A DNA stretch of 34,392 bases from Raineya orbicola (lineage in GTDB: Bacteria > Bacteroidota > Bacteroidia > Cytophagales > Thermonemataceae). Location: NCBI RefSeq assembly GCF_002843425.1, contig NZ_NKXO01000037.1, forward strand, positions 1 to 34,392. Reading direction: 5' to 3'. Numbering within the stretch: the first letter of the stretch is position 1; every line of letters starts with the position of its first letter. This document shows, piece after piece, positions 23,177 to 32,181 of this stretch. The notes beneath the pieces are model-generated. The model ran no database searches. It had not been told where the DNA came from and was given only the letters and a program-made list of their open reading frames with translations. Position numbers and translations under genes: made by a program.

Positions 23177-26100
23177 TTAAATTCTTTCTTTGGGCAATTG
23201 AATAACAAATTCTGTTCCTTTACCTTCCTCACTATTTACGAAAATTTGACCGCCGTGCTTTTCAATAATACCAAAAGTAATGGAAAGCCCTAAACCTGTA
23301 CCTACTCCAACAGGTTTGGTAGTAAAGAATGGCTCAAAAATTCGGCGTTTTACCTGTTCGCTCATTCCCACACCATTGTCTTTGATACGAATAATCACAT
23401 TTTCAGCCTGATTTTCGGTATAAATGGTAATTTCTCCATCTTTTCTATCCTCAGGTATCGCCTGAATAGCATTGTTAAGGATATTCATAAATACCTGATT
23501 GAGCTGACCGGGATAGCAAAGAATTTCAGGCATTGTTTCGTCATAATATTTTTTCACTTCTATTCTACCTTTCATTTTATTATTGAGTAGAATAAGTGTT
23601 GATTCAAGAGCTTCTTTGATATTTGCCATTTTGCGTTCTTCCTCATCAAGACGGCTGAATATACGCAAACCTTTCACGATTTCCATAGTACGTATCGCCC
23701 CTTTCTTGATATCGGCAACCAGATGTTCAATATCTTGGGTCAATTCCTCAAAACCTAATTGTTCTTTGAGCTCTTTGGCTTGTTGGATAATTTCTTCTTT
23801 GTTGCCGTTGGCAGAGTCTAATTCATTGTATTTCTTGACAATTTCCATCAGGTCGTCCAAAGAGATTTTGAGTGTATCAATACCATTATACACAAAGTTG
23901 ATAGGGTTATTGATTTCGTGAGCAATGCCCGCCGTAAGCTGACCCAAAGAAGCCATTTTTTCGTTATGCACGAGTTGCCCTTGGGTTTCTTTAAGCTGTG
24001 CTACGAGTCTATCAAGCTCTTCTTTTTGTTTCTTTTCAAGTTCAAGGGTTTCTTTAAGTTGTTTTTCAGCCATCATCAATCTTTCATTTGCCTCTAATTG
24101 AGCTTCTGCCAAAGCACGCATATCTTCTTCGGCACGACGGGCTTTTTCCAATGCATTTTGAAGCTCTATTTCAACTTGCTTGCGTTCAGTGATGTCGCTT
24201 TCAATAGCAATAAACCCAGTGAGGTTATTTTGCTCATCAAAGAGCGGTGTGATATTGATGCCAAGCCAGTAGCCCCTACCCGATTTTGAATAATTATAGA
24301 TTTCCTGATAGAAAGATTTGAGCGAGGCGATTCCCTGACGTATGGCAAACACATCAGCAGGGTTTGTTTTTTCGCCTTGCAAAAATGAACCCGGTTTTTT
24401 ACCTTTTACTTCTTCAAGTTTATACTCTGTCAATCTTTCAAAACCTTCGTTTGCCCACTCTATGAAACCATTGGCATCAGTGATAATAATAGCATTGTCC
24501 GTTTTGGAAGCTACAAGAGCCAAACGTTCAATTTCTTTTTGAGATTTTTTAAGACTTTCGAAAGCAATTTGTAGCTCTTTTTCCGCCTTTTTACGCTTAT
24601 CTGCCTCAATCATTAGCGAAATAATTTCAGAAATAGAACGAGCAAAGTTTTCATCTTCCAAAGTCCATTCTTTAAAATCTGTACCTACATACTCACAACA
24701 AACTACTCCTTTCAGTTCCCCTGCTACACGAATAGGTACATCAAGCATAGAGTTAATTCCCAAAGGTTTCAGATACACTTCCGAAAACTCAAAAGTATTA
24801 GGATGTGTATGAGCATTGTGAGCCACAATAGCCAACCCACTTTGTACCCCTTCAAAGTATGCAGGGAAGTCTTTGGCAAAAAGCTCAAGCCCTGCCGAAT
24901 GTTGGTTTTTAGTTTTTTCAAATAAGTCTTTGGAAACGAGGCTTGTTCCTGTATAATCCCAAATACTTGCTCTTTCAATACCTAAACCCTCTGCTACGGC
25001 TTCTGTAATGGCTTGGAGAGCCTTTTCCAAGTTTTCGTATTTTTCAAAAGGTGTAGTGGAGAGATTTGTTAGAATAGCATTGTACTTTTCTATTTTGGCG
25101 GTACGCTCTTTTTCAATTTTCTGAGCTAAAATCAGCTTTTCATTGGCTTCTATTTGAGCTTCGGCAAGTTGACGCATTTCACGCTCTGCTTTTTCAAGTT
25201 CTTCAGCACGTCTGCTTATCTCTTTTTGAGCAAGAACCAAACTGCTAGTAATTACTTTCTGCTGTTCCAGAGTTTCTTCCAGTTCTTTTTTAGATTTTTC
25301 AGCTTCTCTTTGAGCCAAAAGTAGCTTTTCATTTGCCTCTAACTGAGCTTCAGCAAGCAAACGCATTTCTTGTTCAGAGCGAGCTACTTTTTCCAAAGTA
25401 GCTTGCAGTTCTTTTTCATTTTTTACTTTAATGTAAGTAGAGGCTATAATGTTGGCAACCGCTTCCAAAAAGTTAATTTCAGCTTGCTCTCGTTTATGTC
25501 CGTGAGGTAAATAAACTACCACTGCCCCCAAAGCTTCTTCTTGGTACAGAATTGGAATATTGTAATGTCCGTGCTCTTCGATGCCTTCAAAACGTATGGT
25601 ATGGCGTTCATCTACACAATGAGCATATTGTGTTTCTTTGGTTTTAATAGCCAAACCACACAAACATTGCCCTGTTTTGATATTATGACAAAGCTCTTGA
25701 ATTTTAGGACTGATATTTTTTTGCCTTACCATTTCATACACTTCGCTTTCTCCTTCTTTCTTTAAGAAAATACCCACCCCCGGCAAAAGTTCCAAAAACT
25801 TAATTTCACTCAAAACATCTATGCTATGCTCCAAAAATTCATTGAAATTGCTTGAATTCGTAAGAATTGATTTTTGTAAAATTCTATTGAGAGCTTCTTG
25901 TTTTTGAGCCGTAATAGCCAATTCTTGCCTTACCTTCTCTTCTTGCTTTTGAGCCAAGAGTAGCTTTTCATTTGCCTCTAATTGAGCTTCGGCGAGCATA
26001 CGCATTTCTTGTTCAGAGCGAGCTACTTTTTCCAAAGTAGCTTGCAGTTCTTTTTCATTTTTTACTTTAATGTAAGTAGAGGCTATAATGTTGGCAACCG

Positions 26101-27616
26101 CTTCCAAAAAGTTAATTTCAGCTTGCTCTCGTTTATGTCCGTGAGGTAAATAAACTACCACTGCCCCCAAAGCTTCTTCTTGGTACAGAATTGGAATATT
26201 GTAATGTCCGTGCTCTTTGATGCCTTCAAAACGTATGGTATGGCGTTCATCTACACAATGAGCATATTGTGTTTCTTTGGTTTTAATAGCCAAACCACAC
26301 AAACATTGCCCTGTTTTGATATTATGACAAAGCTCTTGAATTTTAGGACTGATATTTTTTTGCCTTACCATTTCATACACTTCGCTTTCTCCTTCTTTCT
26401 TTAAGAAAATACCCACCCCCGGCAAAAGTTCCAAAAACTTAATTTCACTCAAAACATCTATGCTATGCTCCAAAAATTCATTGAAATTGCTTGAATTCGT
26501 AAGAATTGATTTTTGTAAAATTCTATTGAGAGCTTCTTGTTTTTGAGCCGTAATAGCCAATTCTTGCCTTACCTTCTCTTCTTGCTTTTGAGCCAAGAGT
26601 AGCTTTTCATTTGCCTCTAATTGAGCTTCGGCGAGCATACGCATTTCTTGCTCGTTTTTTTCAAGTTCCTTTCTTTTCTTTTCAGCTTCCTCTTGAGCCG
26701 CAATAAGTTGCTGATTGATACGATTTTGCTCAATGAGTGTTTTCTGTAATTCTCTTTGTGCCACCAGCAATTTCTGATTGGTACGCTCTTGACGCTCAAG
26801 AGCTTTACGAGTTTCCTCCTCCGCTTGTTTGAGTTTTTCGTTCTGTTCTTGGGCTTGCTTTTGGGCTATAAATAAATCTTCATTTAATTTGAGTTGCTCT
26901 TCGGAAATCTTTCTTAATTCCATTTCCGAAGCCGCTAATTTTTTATTTTTATTTTCAATCTCTTCTACAAAATTTTCTAACTTTTTACTTATGGGAGCGA
27001 AATAAAAAATAGCTAAAAGTACTAAAACCCCTAAAATAATAATTCCAACACTCCAAGCTATTAAAGCAGTAGTATCTGTACGTCCCTTAGCTTCCTTTTC
27101 GTACTGATCGACAATTTCATTCATAATCGGGAAATACTTGGCTTCATTTTCCAAAATAATTCCCGTATTGTTTTTTATTTCAAGTTTTTTAGTTTCATCA
27201 CTTATCACCAAAGAATAATCGTTGGCGGCAATAGCCATTGCGGCAGTTTGAATTTGCTCGTAAAAAGGCTGTAAATCTTGAAACCTTTGTATAGTAGCAG
27301 GAGAGTTTTTGGGGCTTTTAATTCCTATCACCAAATCCCCTTTCAAAAGTGCCTGATGAGATTTTTGCCATAAATCCAAACTTTCCGCTAGTTCTTTTTT
27401 GTAAATTTGAAAGGTATCTACATTAGTAGTTTGGGATAAAATTACAGAGCTTTTAGCAATTTTTTGAACCAAAGCCCTTTGTCTACTAGCTATATTGATA
27501 AGTCTAGCGTCTTCTTCTGAAGCTGTAAAACCGAGTTGTACAGCTATTTCTGCTAAAATCACAAAAATAGCTACAATCACAAGAGCTACAATGTATGTAG
27601 TTCTAAAACGTTTCAT
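23177..27616 (-). CDS. Large multi-sensor histidine kinase with duplicated GAF modules
   Basis: 1479 residues. Membrane helices at about 9-29 and 183-207 enclose a periplasmic PilJ-type sensor (INIASRQRALVQKIAK). A long coiled coil (210-340) leads to two nearly identical GAF modules (about 340-535 and 553-748), a different GAF (about 869-1009), and a PAS domain with PAC (about 1026-1149). The kinase has the phospho-acceptor His1233 in IAHEINNPINF, a DNGVGM G1 box, FEPFFTTKP and GTGLGLS. No receiver domain follows, so its response regulator is elsewhere. A linker of the type EMRxLAEAQLEANEKLLLAQ recurs between domains. Only one residue differs between the twin modules (GIKEHGH versus GIEEHGH). 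Confidence 0.9.
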   Translation of the reverse strand: MKRFRTTYIVALVIVAIFVILAEIAVQLGFTASEEDARLINIASRQRALVQKIAKSSVILSQTTNVDTFQIYKKELAESLDLWQKSHQALLKGDLVIGIKSPKNSPATIQRFQDLQPFYEQIQTAAMAIAANDYSLVISDETKKLEIKNNTGIILENEAKYFPIMNEIVDQYEKEAKGRTDTTALIAWSVGIIILGVLVLLAIFYFAPISKKLENFVEEIENKNKKLAASEMELRKISEEQLKLNEDLFIAQKQAQEQNEKLKQAEEETRKALERQERTNQKLLVAQRELQKTLIEQNRINQQLIAAQEEAEKKRKELEKNEQEMRMLAEAQLEANEKLLLAQKQEEKVRQELAITAQKQEALNRILQKSILTNSSNFNEFLEHSIDVLSEIKFLELLPGVGIFLKKEGESEVYEMVRQKNISPKIQELCHNIKTGQCLCGLAIKTKETQYAHCVDERHTIRFEGIKEHGHYNIPILYQEEALGAVVVYLPHGHKREQAEINFLEAVANIIASTYIKVKNEKELQATLEKVARSEQEMRMLAEAQLEANEKLLLAQKQEEKVRQELAITAQKQEALNRILQKSILTNSSNFNEFLEHSIDVLSEIKFLELLPGVGIFLKKEGESEVYEMVRQKNISPKIQELCHNIKTGQCLCGLAIKTKETQYAHCVDERHTIRFEGIEEHGHYNIPILYQEEALGAVVVYLPHGHKREQAEINFLEAVANIIASTYIKVKNEKELQATLEKVARSEQEMRLLAEAQLEANEKLLLAQREAEKSKKELEETLEQQKVITSSLVLAQKEISRRAEELEKAEREMRQLAEAQIEANEKLILAQKIEKERTAKIEKYNAILTNLSTTPFEKYENLEKALQAITEAVAEGLGIERASIWDYTGTSLVSKDLFEKTKNQHSAGLELFAKDFPAYFEGVQSGLAIVAHNAHTHPNTFEFSEVYLKPLGINSMLDVPIRVAGELKGVVCCEYVGTDFKEWTLEDENFARSISEIISLMIEADKRKKAEKELQIAFESLKKSQKEIERLALVASKTDNAIIITDANGFIEWANEGFERLTEYKLEEVKGKKPGSFLQGEKTNPADVFAIRQGIASLKSFYQEIYNYSKSGRGYWLGINITPLFDEQNNLTGFIAIESDITERKQVEIELQNALEKARRAEEDMRALAEAQLEANERLMMAEKQLKETLELEKKQKEELDRLVAQLKETQGQLVHNEKMASLGQLTAGIAHEINNPINFVYNGIDTLKISLDDLMEIVKKYNELDSANGNKEEIIQQAKELKEQLGFEELTQDIEHLVADIKKGAIRTMEIVKGLRIFSRLDEEERKMANIKEALESTLILLNNKMKGRIEVKKYYDETMPEILCYPGQLNQVFMNILNNAIQAIPEDRKDGEITIYTENQAENVIIRIKDNGVGMSEQVKRRIFEPFFTTKPVGVGTGLGLSITFGIIEKHGGQIFVNSEEGKGTEFVIQLPKERI
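25361..26650. repeat. 639-bp tandem duplication inside the kinase gene
   Basis: Bases 25361-26011 match 26000-26650 with an offset of exactly 639 bases (213 codons). The only difference I found is C25579 versus T26218. To the left of 25361 similarity falls off through scattered changes in a linker copy, and to the right of 26650 it stops within the linker. The unit keeps the reading frame and carries one GAF module with its linker helix. Confidence 0.9.
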
Positions 27617-27858
27617 AATAACAAACTTTTATCTATGTGGAACGAAAACAAAAACCTTGTGAAATTTACAAATCCTAAATGAATTTGCCAAATATTTCAG
27701 CTGTGTTTTAGAAGTTGTCCAAAATTTATGAAAACAGATTTTGAATAAATCTCGAATAACTTGGTTTGAAACCTTCAATTTTTAGCCCCGCAATAGAATT
27801 GTGTTCAAAACGCTTGAAAAACTTTTAGACAAATATTTACTTTTGAAGTAATTACTTT

Positions 27859-28251
27859 CTATCTTTTCAAATATACGAAAACAGCAAGCGAGTCAGAACG
27901 CAAAACTAATGCGTTACAATTGTATTCTGCCTTAAAACGATAAGCCTTAGTGGTATCTGTAAAAAAACTGCGTGTAGCAGGGATAAAAGTTATATCTAAT
28001 GTGTTGGCATCAAATTTATACTCTCCAAATTCTTGTATCACTTGGTTCTTATCTTTCCATTCGTAGTTTTTTTCTGCTAAAAGTAAAGACCATTCTTGTA
28101 TAGCATAGGGTACAAAAGGCAATCCACTTGGGTCAGTGATACGCTCTACTACGAAAGGTTCGGTAGTTCTACATACATTCACTTCCTCTTTTTTCTGACA
28201 AGTTACTGCTATGTAAAACAAAATACCAAAAATTCCAAACCTCTGCAACAT
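27859..28251 (-). CDS. Small exported protein, possible lipoprotein, unknown function
   Basis: 130 residues from the ATG at 28251. The N-terminus is a hydrophobic signal (about 5-17) ending in AVTC with Cys18 and a charged QKKEE, so it may be a lipoprotein, though Thr before the cysteine is unusual. Two more cysteines follow later. The body has a predicted beta-rich pattern (DITFIPATRSFF, KAEYNCNALVLRSDSLAVF). I recognise no family. The frame stays open to 28296, but the promoter at 28267-28297 starts transcription after that, which fixes the start at 28251. Confidence 0.65.
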   Translation of the reverse strand: MLQRFGIFGILFYIAVTCQKKEEVNVCRTTEPFVVERITDPSGLPFVPYAIQEWSLLLAEKNYEWKDKNQVIQEFGEYKFDANTLDITFIPATRSFFTDTTKAYRFKAEYNCNALVLRSDSLAVFVYLKR

Positions 28252-28266
28252 ATTAAAATTTTGAAG

Positions 28267-28297
28267 CAAATATAAAAAAAAATTGTAATAAAACAAA
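28267..28297 (-). promoter_or_regulatory. Bacteroidota-type promoter for the gene at 28251
   Basis: On the - strand TTTG (28294-28297), a 19-base spacer and TATATTTG (28267-28274) match the consensus at every fixed position. The leader would be only about 8-10 bases. Confidence 0.6.
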
Positions 28298-28307
28298 ATC
28301 TACAAAG

Positions 28308-28328
28308 CTGGCAATTTTATTTTGCCAG
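28308..28328 (-). terminator. Terminator overlapping the end of the helicase gene
   Basis: ctggcaa (28308-28314) pairs with ttgccag (28322-28328), 7 bp with a 7-base loop that contains the helicase stop codon. On the - strand T-rich sequence (TTTGTAGATTTTGTTTT) follows. Confidence 0.6.
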
Positions 28329-29936
28329 TTCTATATTTACAGGTTTCCCCTTGATAGTCGCATTTTTCATTTTCTTGATAACTTTGGGGGCATCTTCCTT
28401 GGCTACTTCTACAAAAGAAAACTTTTCCAAAACATCAATTTGTCCGATATTTTTGAAGGCAATTCCTGTTTCACCTGTAAAAGCTCCTACAATATCATTA
28501 GGACGAACCCTATCCATTTTACCTACATTCAAAAACAAACGAACCATATTTTTGTTTGTTGTTCTCCTTTCTTTTTCTTTACTAAAACCTCTTTCTTTGG
28601 AATTTTCTTTGTTTGACTTAAAATCTTGAATTTCTATATCCAAATACTCTGTTTTTTGATGTTGCCATTGCATTTGTATCAGGGCTTTAATAATAGCCTC
28701 GTCTTTTAAGCCTGCGTGGCGAAGTTGTGTGAGCAGAGGTTCAAAAGTACTTAAATCCTCGTTTTGTGCAATAGAAGCAACTTTTTCTACAAACTGAGCC
28801 TGTTTGATGCCTATCAAATCTTCTATAGAAGGTACTACCCCTCTTTTGATTTGCTTTTTAGTAAAATCCTGAATTTCACGCAAGCGGAAAAATTCTCTAC
28901 CTACTACAAAAGTAAAAGCTTTGCCCGATTTGCCAGCCCTACCTGTTCTGCCTATCCTATGTACATAATATTCAGGGTCTAAGGGAATATCGTAATTAAA
29001 AACTGCATCAACTCCTGAAACATCAATACCACGAGCCGCTACATCAGTAGCCACCAAAATATTGATAGCCCCTTCGCGAAACTGCTTCATTACCTTTTCT
29101 CTTTGTCTTTGACTCAAATCGCCGTGTATCGCTTCAGTTTTGTAGCCACGCTCTAATAGCTCCAAAGCTACTTCATCAGATTTTTTCTTGGTATTGCAGA
29201 AAACTATTACTTGCTGCAAATTGTAAAAATCTATCAAGCGACACATCACCTCCAATTTGGCAGTAGCTTTAATTTCATAAAACAGTTGCTCAATGTTTTC
29301 AGCGGTTAGCTCGTTGCGAATAACCTTTACGATTTGCGGTTCGTTTTGGAACTTCTGAACAATCGCCAAAATAGGTTTAGACATAGTAGCCGAAAAAAGC
29401 AAAGTTTGACGTTCAAAGGGCATTTCTTCCAAAATAGCTTCAATATCCTCTCTAAATCCCATATCCAGCATTTCGTCTGCCTCATCTAATACAACAGTAT
29501 GGATATGCTCTGTTTGAAAAGTGCCTCTTTCCAGATGGTCAATAATACGCCCAGGCGTACCTACTACAACCTGCACACCCGCTTTTAAGGCACGAATTTG
29601 GCGGTCAATGGGGTCTCCGCCATAAAGTGTAACTACACGGATTTTTTTGTATTTAGCAAGTTTTTCAAATTCTTCGCTTACTTGTAGAGCCAACTCGCGG
29701 GTAGGACAAAGTACCAAGACCTGCGGATTTTTGCTTTTTTCATTGATTTTTTCTAATGAAGGAATAGCGAAAGCGGCAGTTTTTCCTGTGCCTGTTTGTG
29801 CCATTCCAACTATATCTTTTCCTTGTAAAGCCAAAGGAATAGCTTCCTTCTGAATGGGAGAAGGTTCTGTAAAGCCCATATCAGCAACTGCCTTTAATAG
29901 GCTTTCAGAAAGGTTTAATTCTGTGAATTTCATCAT
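28317..29936 (-). CDS. DEAD-box RNA helicase with DbpA-type RNA-binding tail
   Basis: 539 residues. The helicase core is complete: Q motif (PSPIQKEAIP, 25-34), AQTGTGKT (46-53), DEAD (151-154), SAT (182-184) and HRIGRTGR (about 331-338). After a charged linker rich in lysine and glutamate (about 430-460), residues about 465-537 form a DbpA-like RNA-binding domain (VRLFLNVGKMDRVRPNDIV). It unwinds short RNA duplexes, probably in ribosome assembly or cold adaptation, as in the DeaD/CsdA and DbpA families. Two ATGs open the frame; either may be used. The gene is flanked by terminators on both sides. Confidence 0.93.
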   Translation of the reverse strand: MMKFTELNLSESLLKAVADMGFTEPSPIQKEAIPLALQGKDIVGMAQTGTGKTAAFAIPSLEKINEKSKNPQVLVLCPTRELALQVSEEFEKLAKYKKIRVVTLYGGDPIDRQIRALKAGVQVVVGTPGRIIDHLERGTFQTEHIHTVVLDEADEMLDMGFREDIEAILEEMPFERQTLLFSATMSKPILAIVQKFQNEPQIVKVIRNELTAENIEQLFYEIKATAKLEVMCRLIDFYNLQQVIVFCNTKKKSDEVALELLERGYKTEAIHGDLSQRQREKVMKQFREGAINILVATDVAARGIDVSGVDAVFNYDIPLDPEYYVHRIGRTGRAGKSGKAFTFVVGREFFRLREIQDFTKKQIKRGVVPSIEDLIGIKQAQFVEKVASIAQNEDLSTFEPLLTQLRHAGLKDEAIIKALIQMQWQHQKTEYLDIEIQDFKSNKENSKERGFSKEKERRTTNKNMVRLFLNVGKMDRVRPNDIVGAFTGETGIAFKNIGQIDVLEKFSFVEVAKEDAPKVIKKMKNATIKGKPVNIELAK

Positions 29937-29952
29937 CTTGTTATATTAAATG

Positions 29953-29975
29953 AAAAAACGAGAGGCTAACTCTCG
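29953..29975 (-). terminator. Intrinsic terminator after the DUF5606 gene
   Basis: cgagag (29959-29964) and ctctcg (29970-29975) form a GC-rich stem with a 5-base loop. On the - strand a run of six T follows (29953-29958). It lies 9 bases after the DUF5606 stop. Confidence 0.75.
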
Positions 29976-29984
29976 CTTTGGGGG

Positions 29985-30686
29985 TTATGCTTCTTTTTGA
30001 GTTTTGGTAGATTTCTTTTTGGGCTTTTCTATTTCCGAAGTGGTTTCTTGCTCTTGGGTAGTCTCGGTTTTCTTTTTAGTAGAACGTGCCTTCTTGGGTT
30101 TTTCTTCGCTTGCAGGCTCTTCTACTTTACTTTCAACTTCGGTAGTTTCTGACTTCTTTTTAGTGGAACGTGTTTTTTTAGGTTTTTCTACTTCGGTATT
30201 ATTTTCGTTTGAGGTTTCTACGGCTTTTTTATCTATGGTTTCGGGTTGAATTTCTGCCTGTGTAGGACTTTCGGCAACTGGTTCAGCTTTTCTCACGAGC
30301 ACATCAGGAACTTCACGGAACAAAATTTCATACCATTTTACAAGTTTCTTAACATCAGAAGGATATACTTTTTCGCTATTGTATTCAGGTAAAATTTCCT
30401 CAATGAAAGCCATCAAATCGGCTGTATCGGCTTTGGCATTGATAGGCAAAGAGCCTTGATATTTTTCGTGCATCTTGTACAAAACCTCCTCCAATGCAAC
30501 AGAGCCTTCTTGGGTAGTAGTGTAGATAGAAATTTCTTTCAAGATAGAAACTTTTTCGGAAACGCCCACAGCCATTTTACGTTTTTGAGCGTCTAAAGTT
30601 TCTACAATTACCCCTGAACGAGCAGGCTTTAAGATACGAAATAAACCTTCTTTTCCCGAAATTGCGGCGATTTCTTTTAATTCCAT
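29985..30686 (-). CDS. DUF5606 protein with a lysine-rich repeat tail
   Basis: 233 residues. The first 140 or so match the DUF5606 family of Bacteroidota: LKEIAAISGKEGLFRIL (3-19), GVIVETLDAQKRKMAV (25-40) and YPSDVKKLVKWYEILF (107-122). Function is unknown. After about residue 140 the chain is a low-complexity acidic-then-basic tail in which a unit of the type KPKKxRSTKKKxET occurs two to three times, like histone H1-type tails, so nucleic-acid or ribosome contact is possible but unproven. It has a clear promoter (30715-30746) and terminator of its own. Confidence 0.85.
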   Translation of the reverse strand: MELKEIAAISGKEGLFRILKPARSGVIVETLDAQKRKMAVGVSEKVSILKEISIYTTTQEGSVALEEVLYKMHEKYQGSLPINAKADTADLMAFIEEILPEYNSEKVYPSDVKKLVKWYEILFREVPDVLVRKAEPVAESPTQAEIQPETIDKKAVETSNENNTEVEKPKKTRSTKKKSETTEVESKVEEPASEEKPKKARSTKKKTETTQEQETTSEIEKPKKKSTKTQKEA

Positions 30687-30714
30687 AATTACGCTATTTT
30701 TTCAAAAAGGGCTA

Positions 30715-30746
30715 CAAAGCTAAAACATTCCTTGCGAAAAGACAAA
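30715..30746 (-). promoter_or_regulatory. Bacteroidota-type promoter for the DUF5606 gene
   Basis: On the - strand TTTG (30743-30746), a 20-base spacer and TAGCTTTG (30715-30722) match TTTG-N19/20-TAnnTTTG. It sits just behind the engB stop codon and gives a leader of about 20-25 bases. Confidence 0.65.
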
Positions 30747-30747
30747 T

Positions 30748-31341
30748 TTATCTGTTGAAATTTTGATTTAATTCGTACAAAAAGAGTTTTAGCTCCTCCA
30801 ATCCTTGCTTTTTTTCTGCCGAAGTAACAAAATAACGAGGAAATGTCTCAAAATATTGCAAAAGCTCTTCTTTATACAAGTTTTCTTGTTTGGCTTGTTG
30901 CAAATGAGAAAGTTTATCGGCTTTCGTAAAAACTATTACAAAAGGCAAAGTATTCTGCCCCAACCAAAGCAAAAATTCAATATCATTCGCTTGTGGTGGC
31001 AGGCGTAAATCTATGAGTGCAAGCGTACAAAGCAAGTTTTCACGTTTTAATAAGTAATTTTTTATCATTTTTTCCCAATGCTCACGTTCTTTCTGGCTTA
31101 CTTTTGCATAACCATAGCCGGGCAAATCTACCAAATACCAAGTATTTTCTACAAGAAAATGATTGATATGCTGTGTTTTACCCGGTGTTTGCGAGGTTTT
31201 AGCTAAACCTTTTTGCCCTACCAAAGCATTTATCAAAGACGATTTACCCACATTAGAACGCCCTATGAAAGCATATTCAGGTTTATTGGCAGGAGGACAT
31301 TGCTCCAACGTAGTGCTACTCTTTACAAATTTGGCTTCCAT
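30748..31341 (-). CDS. engB: Ribosome-biogenesis GTPase EngB (YihA/YsxC)
   Basis: 197 residues. The GTPase motifs are intact: GRSNVGKSS (27-35, G1), the TPGKT switch (51-55), DLPGYGYAK (71-79, G3) and TKADK (138-142, G4). EngB acts in assembly of the large ribosomal subunit. Length is normal for the family. It follows an alpha/beta hydrolase gene by 14 bases on the same strand, so it is probably the last gene of the ccoG-fixH-hydrolase-engB run. Confidence 0.95.
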   Translation of the reverse strand: MEAKFVKSSTTLEQCPPANKPEYAFIGRSNVGKSSLINALVGQKGLAKTSQTPGKTQHINHFLVENTWYLVDLPGYGYAKVSQKEREHWEKMIKNYLLKRENLLCTLALIDLRLPPQANDIEFLLWLGQNTLPFVIVFTKADKLSHLQQAKQENLYKEELLQYFETFPRYFVTSAEKKQGLEELKLFLYELNQNFNR

Positions 31342-31355
31342 CGTAATTCAAAGTA

Positions 31356-32153
31356 TCATTTAAGATTGTTCATAAATTCTGCAAATCTATTATCTTTCAG
31401 AACTTCTTGCAAAATTCGGTGATGTTTATACGAAGTAGCTAATAGCTCAACCGACTTTTGTTTTTCTGCGAAAGCAATAATAGGTTTTTCATCGCAAAGT
31501 TCATCTTGATAAGCTAAAAAAATCTGCATTTTTATCTTTTTCTGTGAAAGTACTTCCTCAATGCTTTTCAAAATAGGAGAAAAGTTTTTCTGCGAAAGCC
31601 AAGTTTTCCATAAAAGCAATCGCTTGGGAGGTGTATCTGTAAAGTTTTTAATTTGTCTATATTTTGCTTTGGAAATTAAAGATATTTTACTTAATAAATC
31701 AGCAATGGGATAAATCCATTGAGGATAGCGAATAAATTGCCAAAAAAGAGGTTTCCCCCAAACCGAAGTAGCAAATTTATACCAAAATCGCTTTTGAAAG
31801 CCATCAGGAGCTACAAGCGTAATTTTTTCAATTTTTTCACTAAAATTTTCAAGCAAACATAAAGCTATTTTCGCCCCAATGCTAAAAGCAAGTAAATTGA
31901 ATTTTTCTATTTGCTGGTTTTGGAAAAATTTTTCAAAAAGTTTCAAAACCTCACTTTTAGAAGGTTCTCTACCAAAGGAAAGCAAATCAAAGCTAAAAAT
32001 AGTGTATTCGGGTAGAATATTTTCTAATTGTTCAAATATTTGTGGGGTTTGTCCAAAGCCGTGAAAAGCTACGAGAACCTTTTCTCCTACCCCTATTTGT
32101 AAGCATTGCAGATTTTCTATTTGAAGATATTCACCCGTTTGAGGCATAGCCAT
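31356..32153 (-). CDS. Alpha/beta-hydrolase
   Basis: 265 residues of the alpha/beta-hydrolase fold. HGFGQ (31-35) forms the oxyanion region, the nucleophile is Ser91 in AFSIGAK, and the catalytic His is probably His244 or His245 near the end (SYKHHRIL). The acid is probably the Asp of AYQDEL in the strand before it. There is no signal peptide, so it is cytoplasmic. The substrate cannot be told; ester or thioester hydrolysis is the usual range. The start at residue 1 or 3 (both Met) is open. Confidence 0.82.
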   Translation of the reverse strand: MAMPQTGEYLQIENLQCLQIGVGEKVLVAFHGFGQTPQIFEQLENILPEYTIFSFDLLSFGREPSKSEVLKLFEKFFQNQQIEKFNLLAFSIGAKIALCLLENFSEKIEKITLVAPDGFQKRFWYKFATSVWGKPLFWQFIRYPQWIYPIADLLSKISLISKAKYRQIKNFTDTPPKRLLLWKTWLSQKNFSPILKSIEEVLSQKKIKMQIFLAYQDELCDEKPIIAFAEKQKSVELLATSYKHHRILQEVLKDNRFAEFMNNLK

Positions 32154-32181
32154 AGGTATTTGAGGGCTAATTTAGCAAATT

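Noticed and set aside
25541-26404. Two identical 74-codon antisense frames (25541-25765 and 26180-26404)
   Set aside because: They are only the consequence of the 639-bp duplication within the kinase gene on the other strand.
30000-30200. CRISPR-like periodic repeat
   Set aside because: The periodicity is the coding repeat of the lysine-rich tail of the DUF5606 protein, imperfect and in frame.
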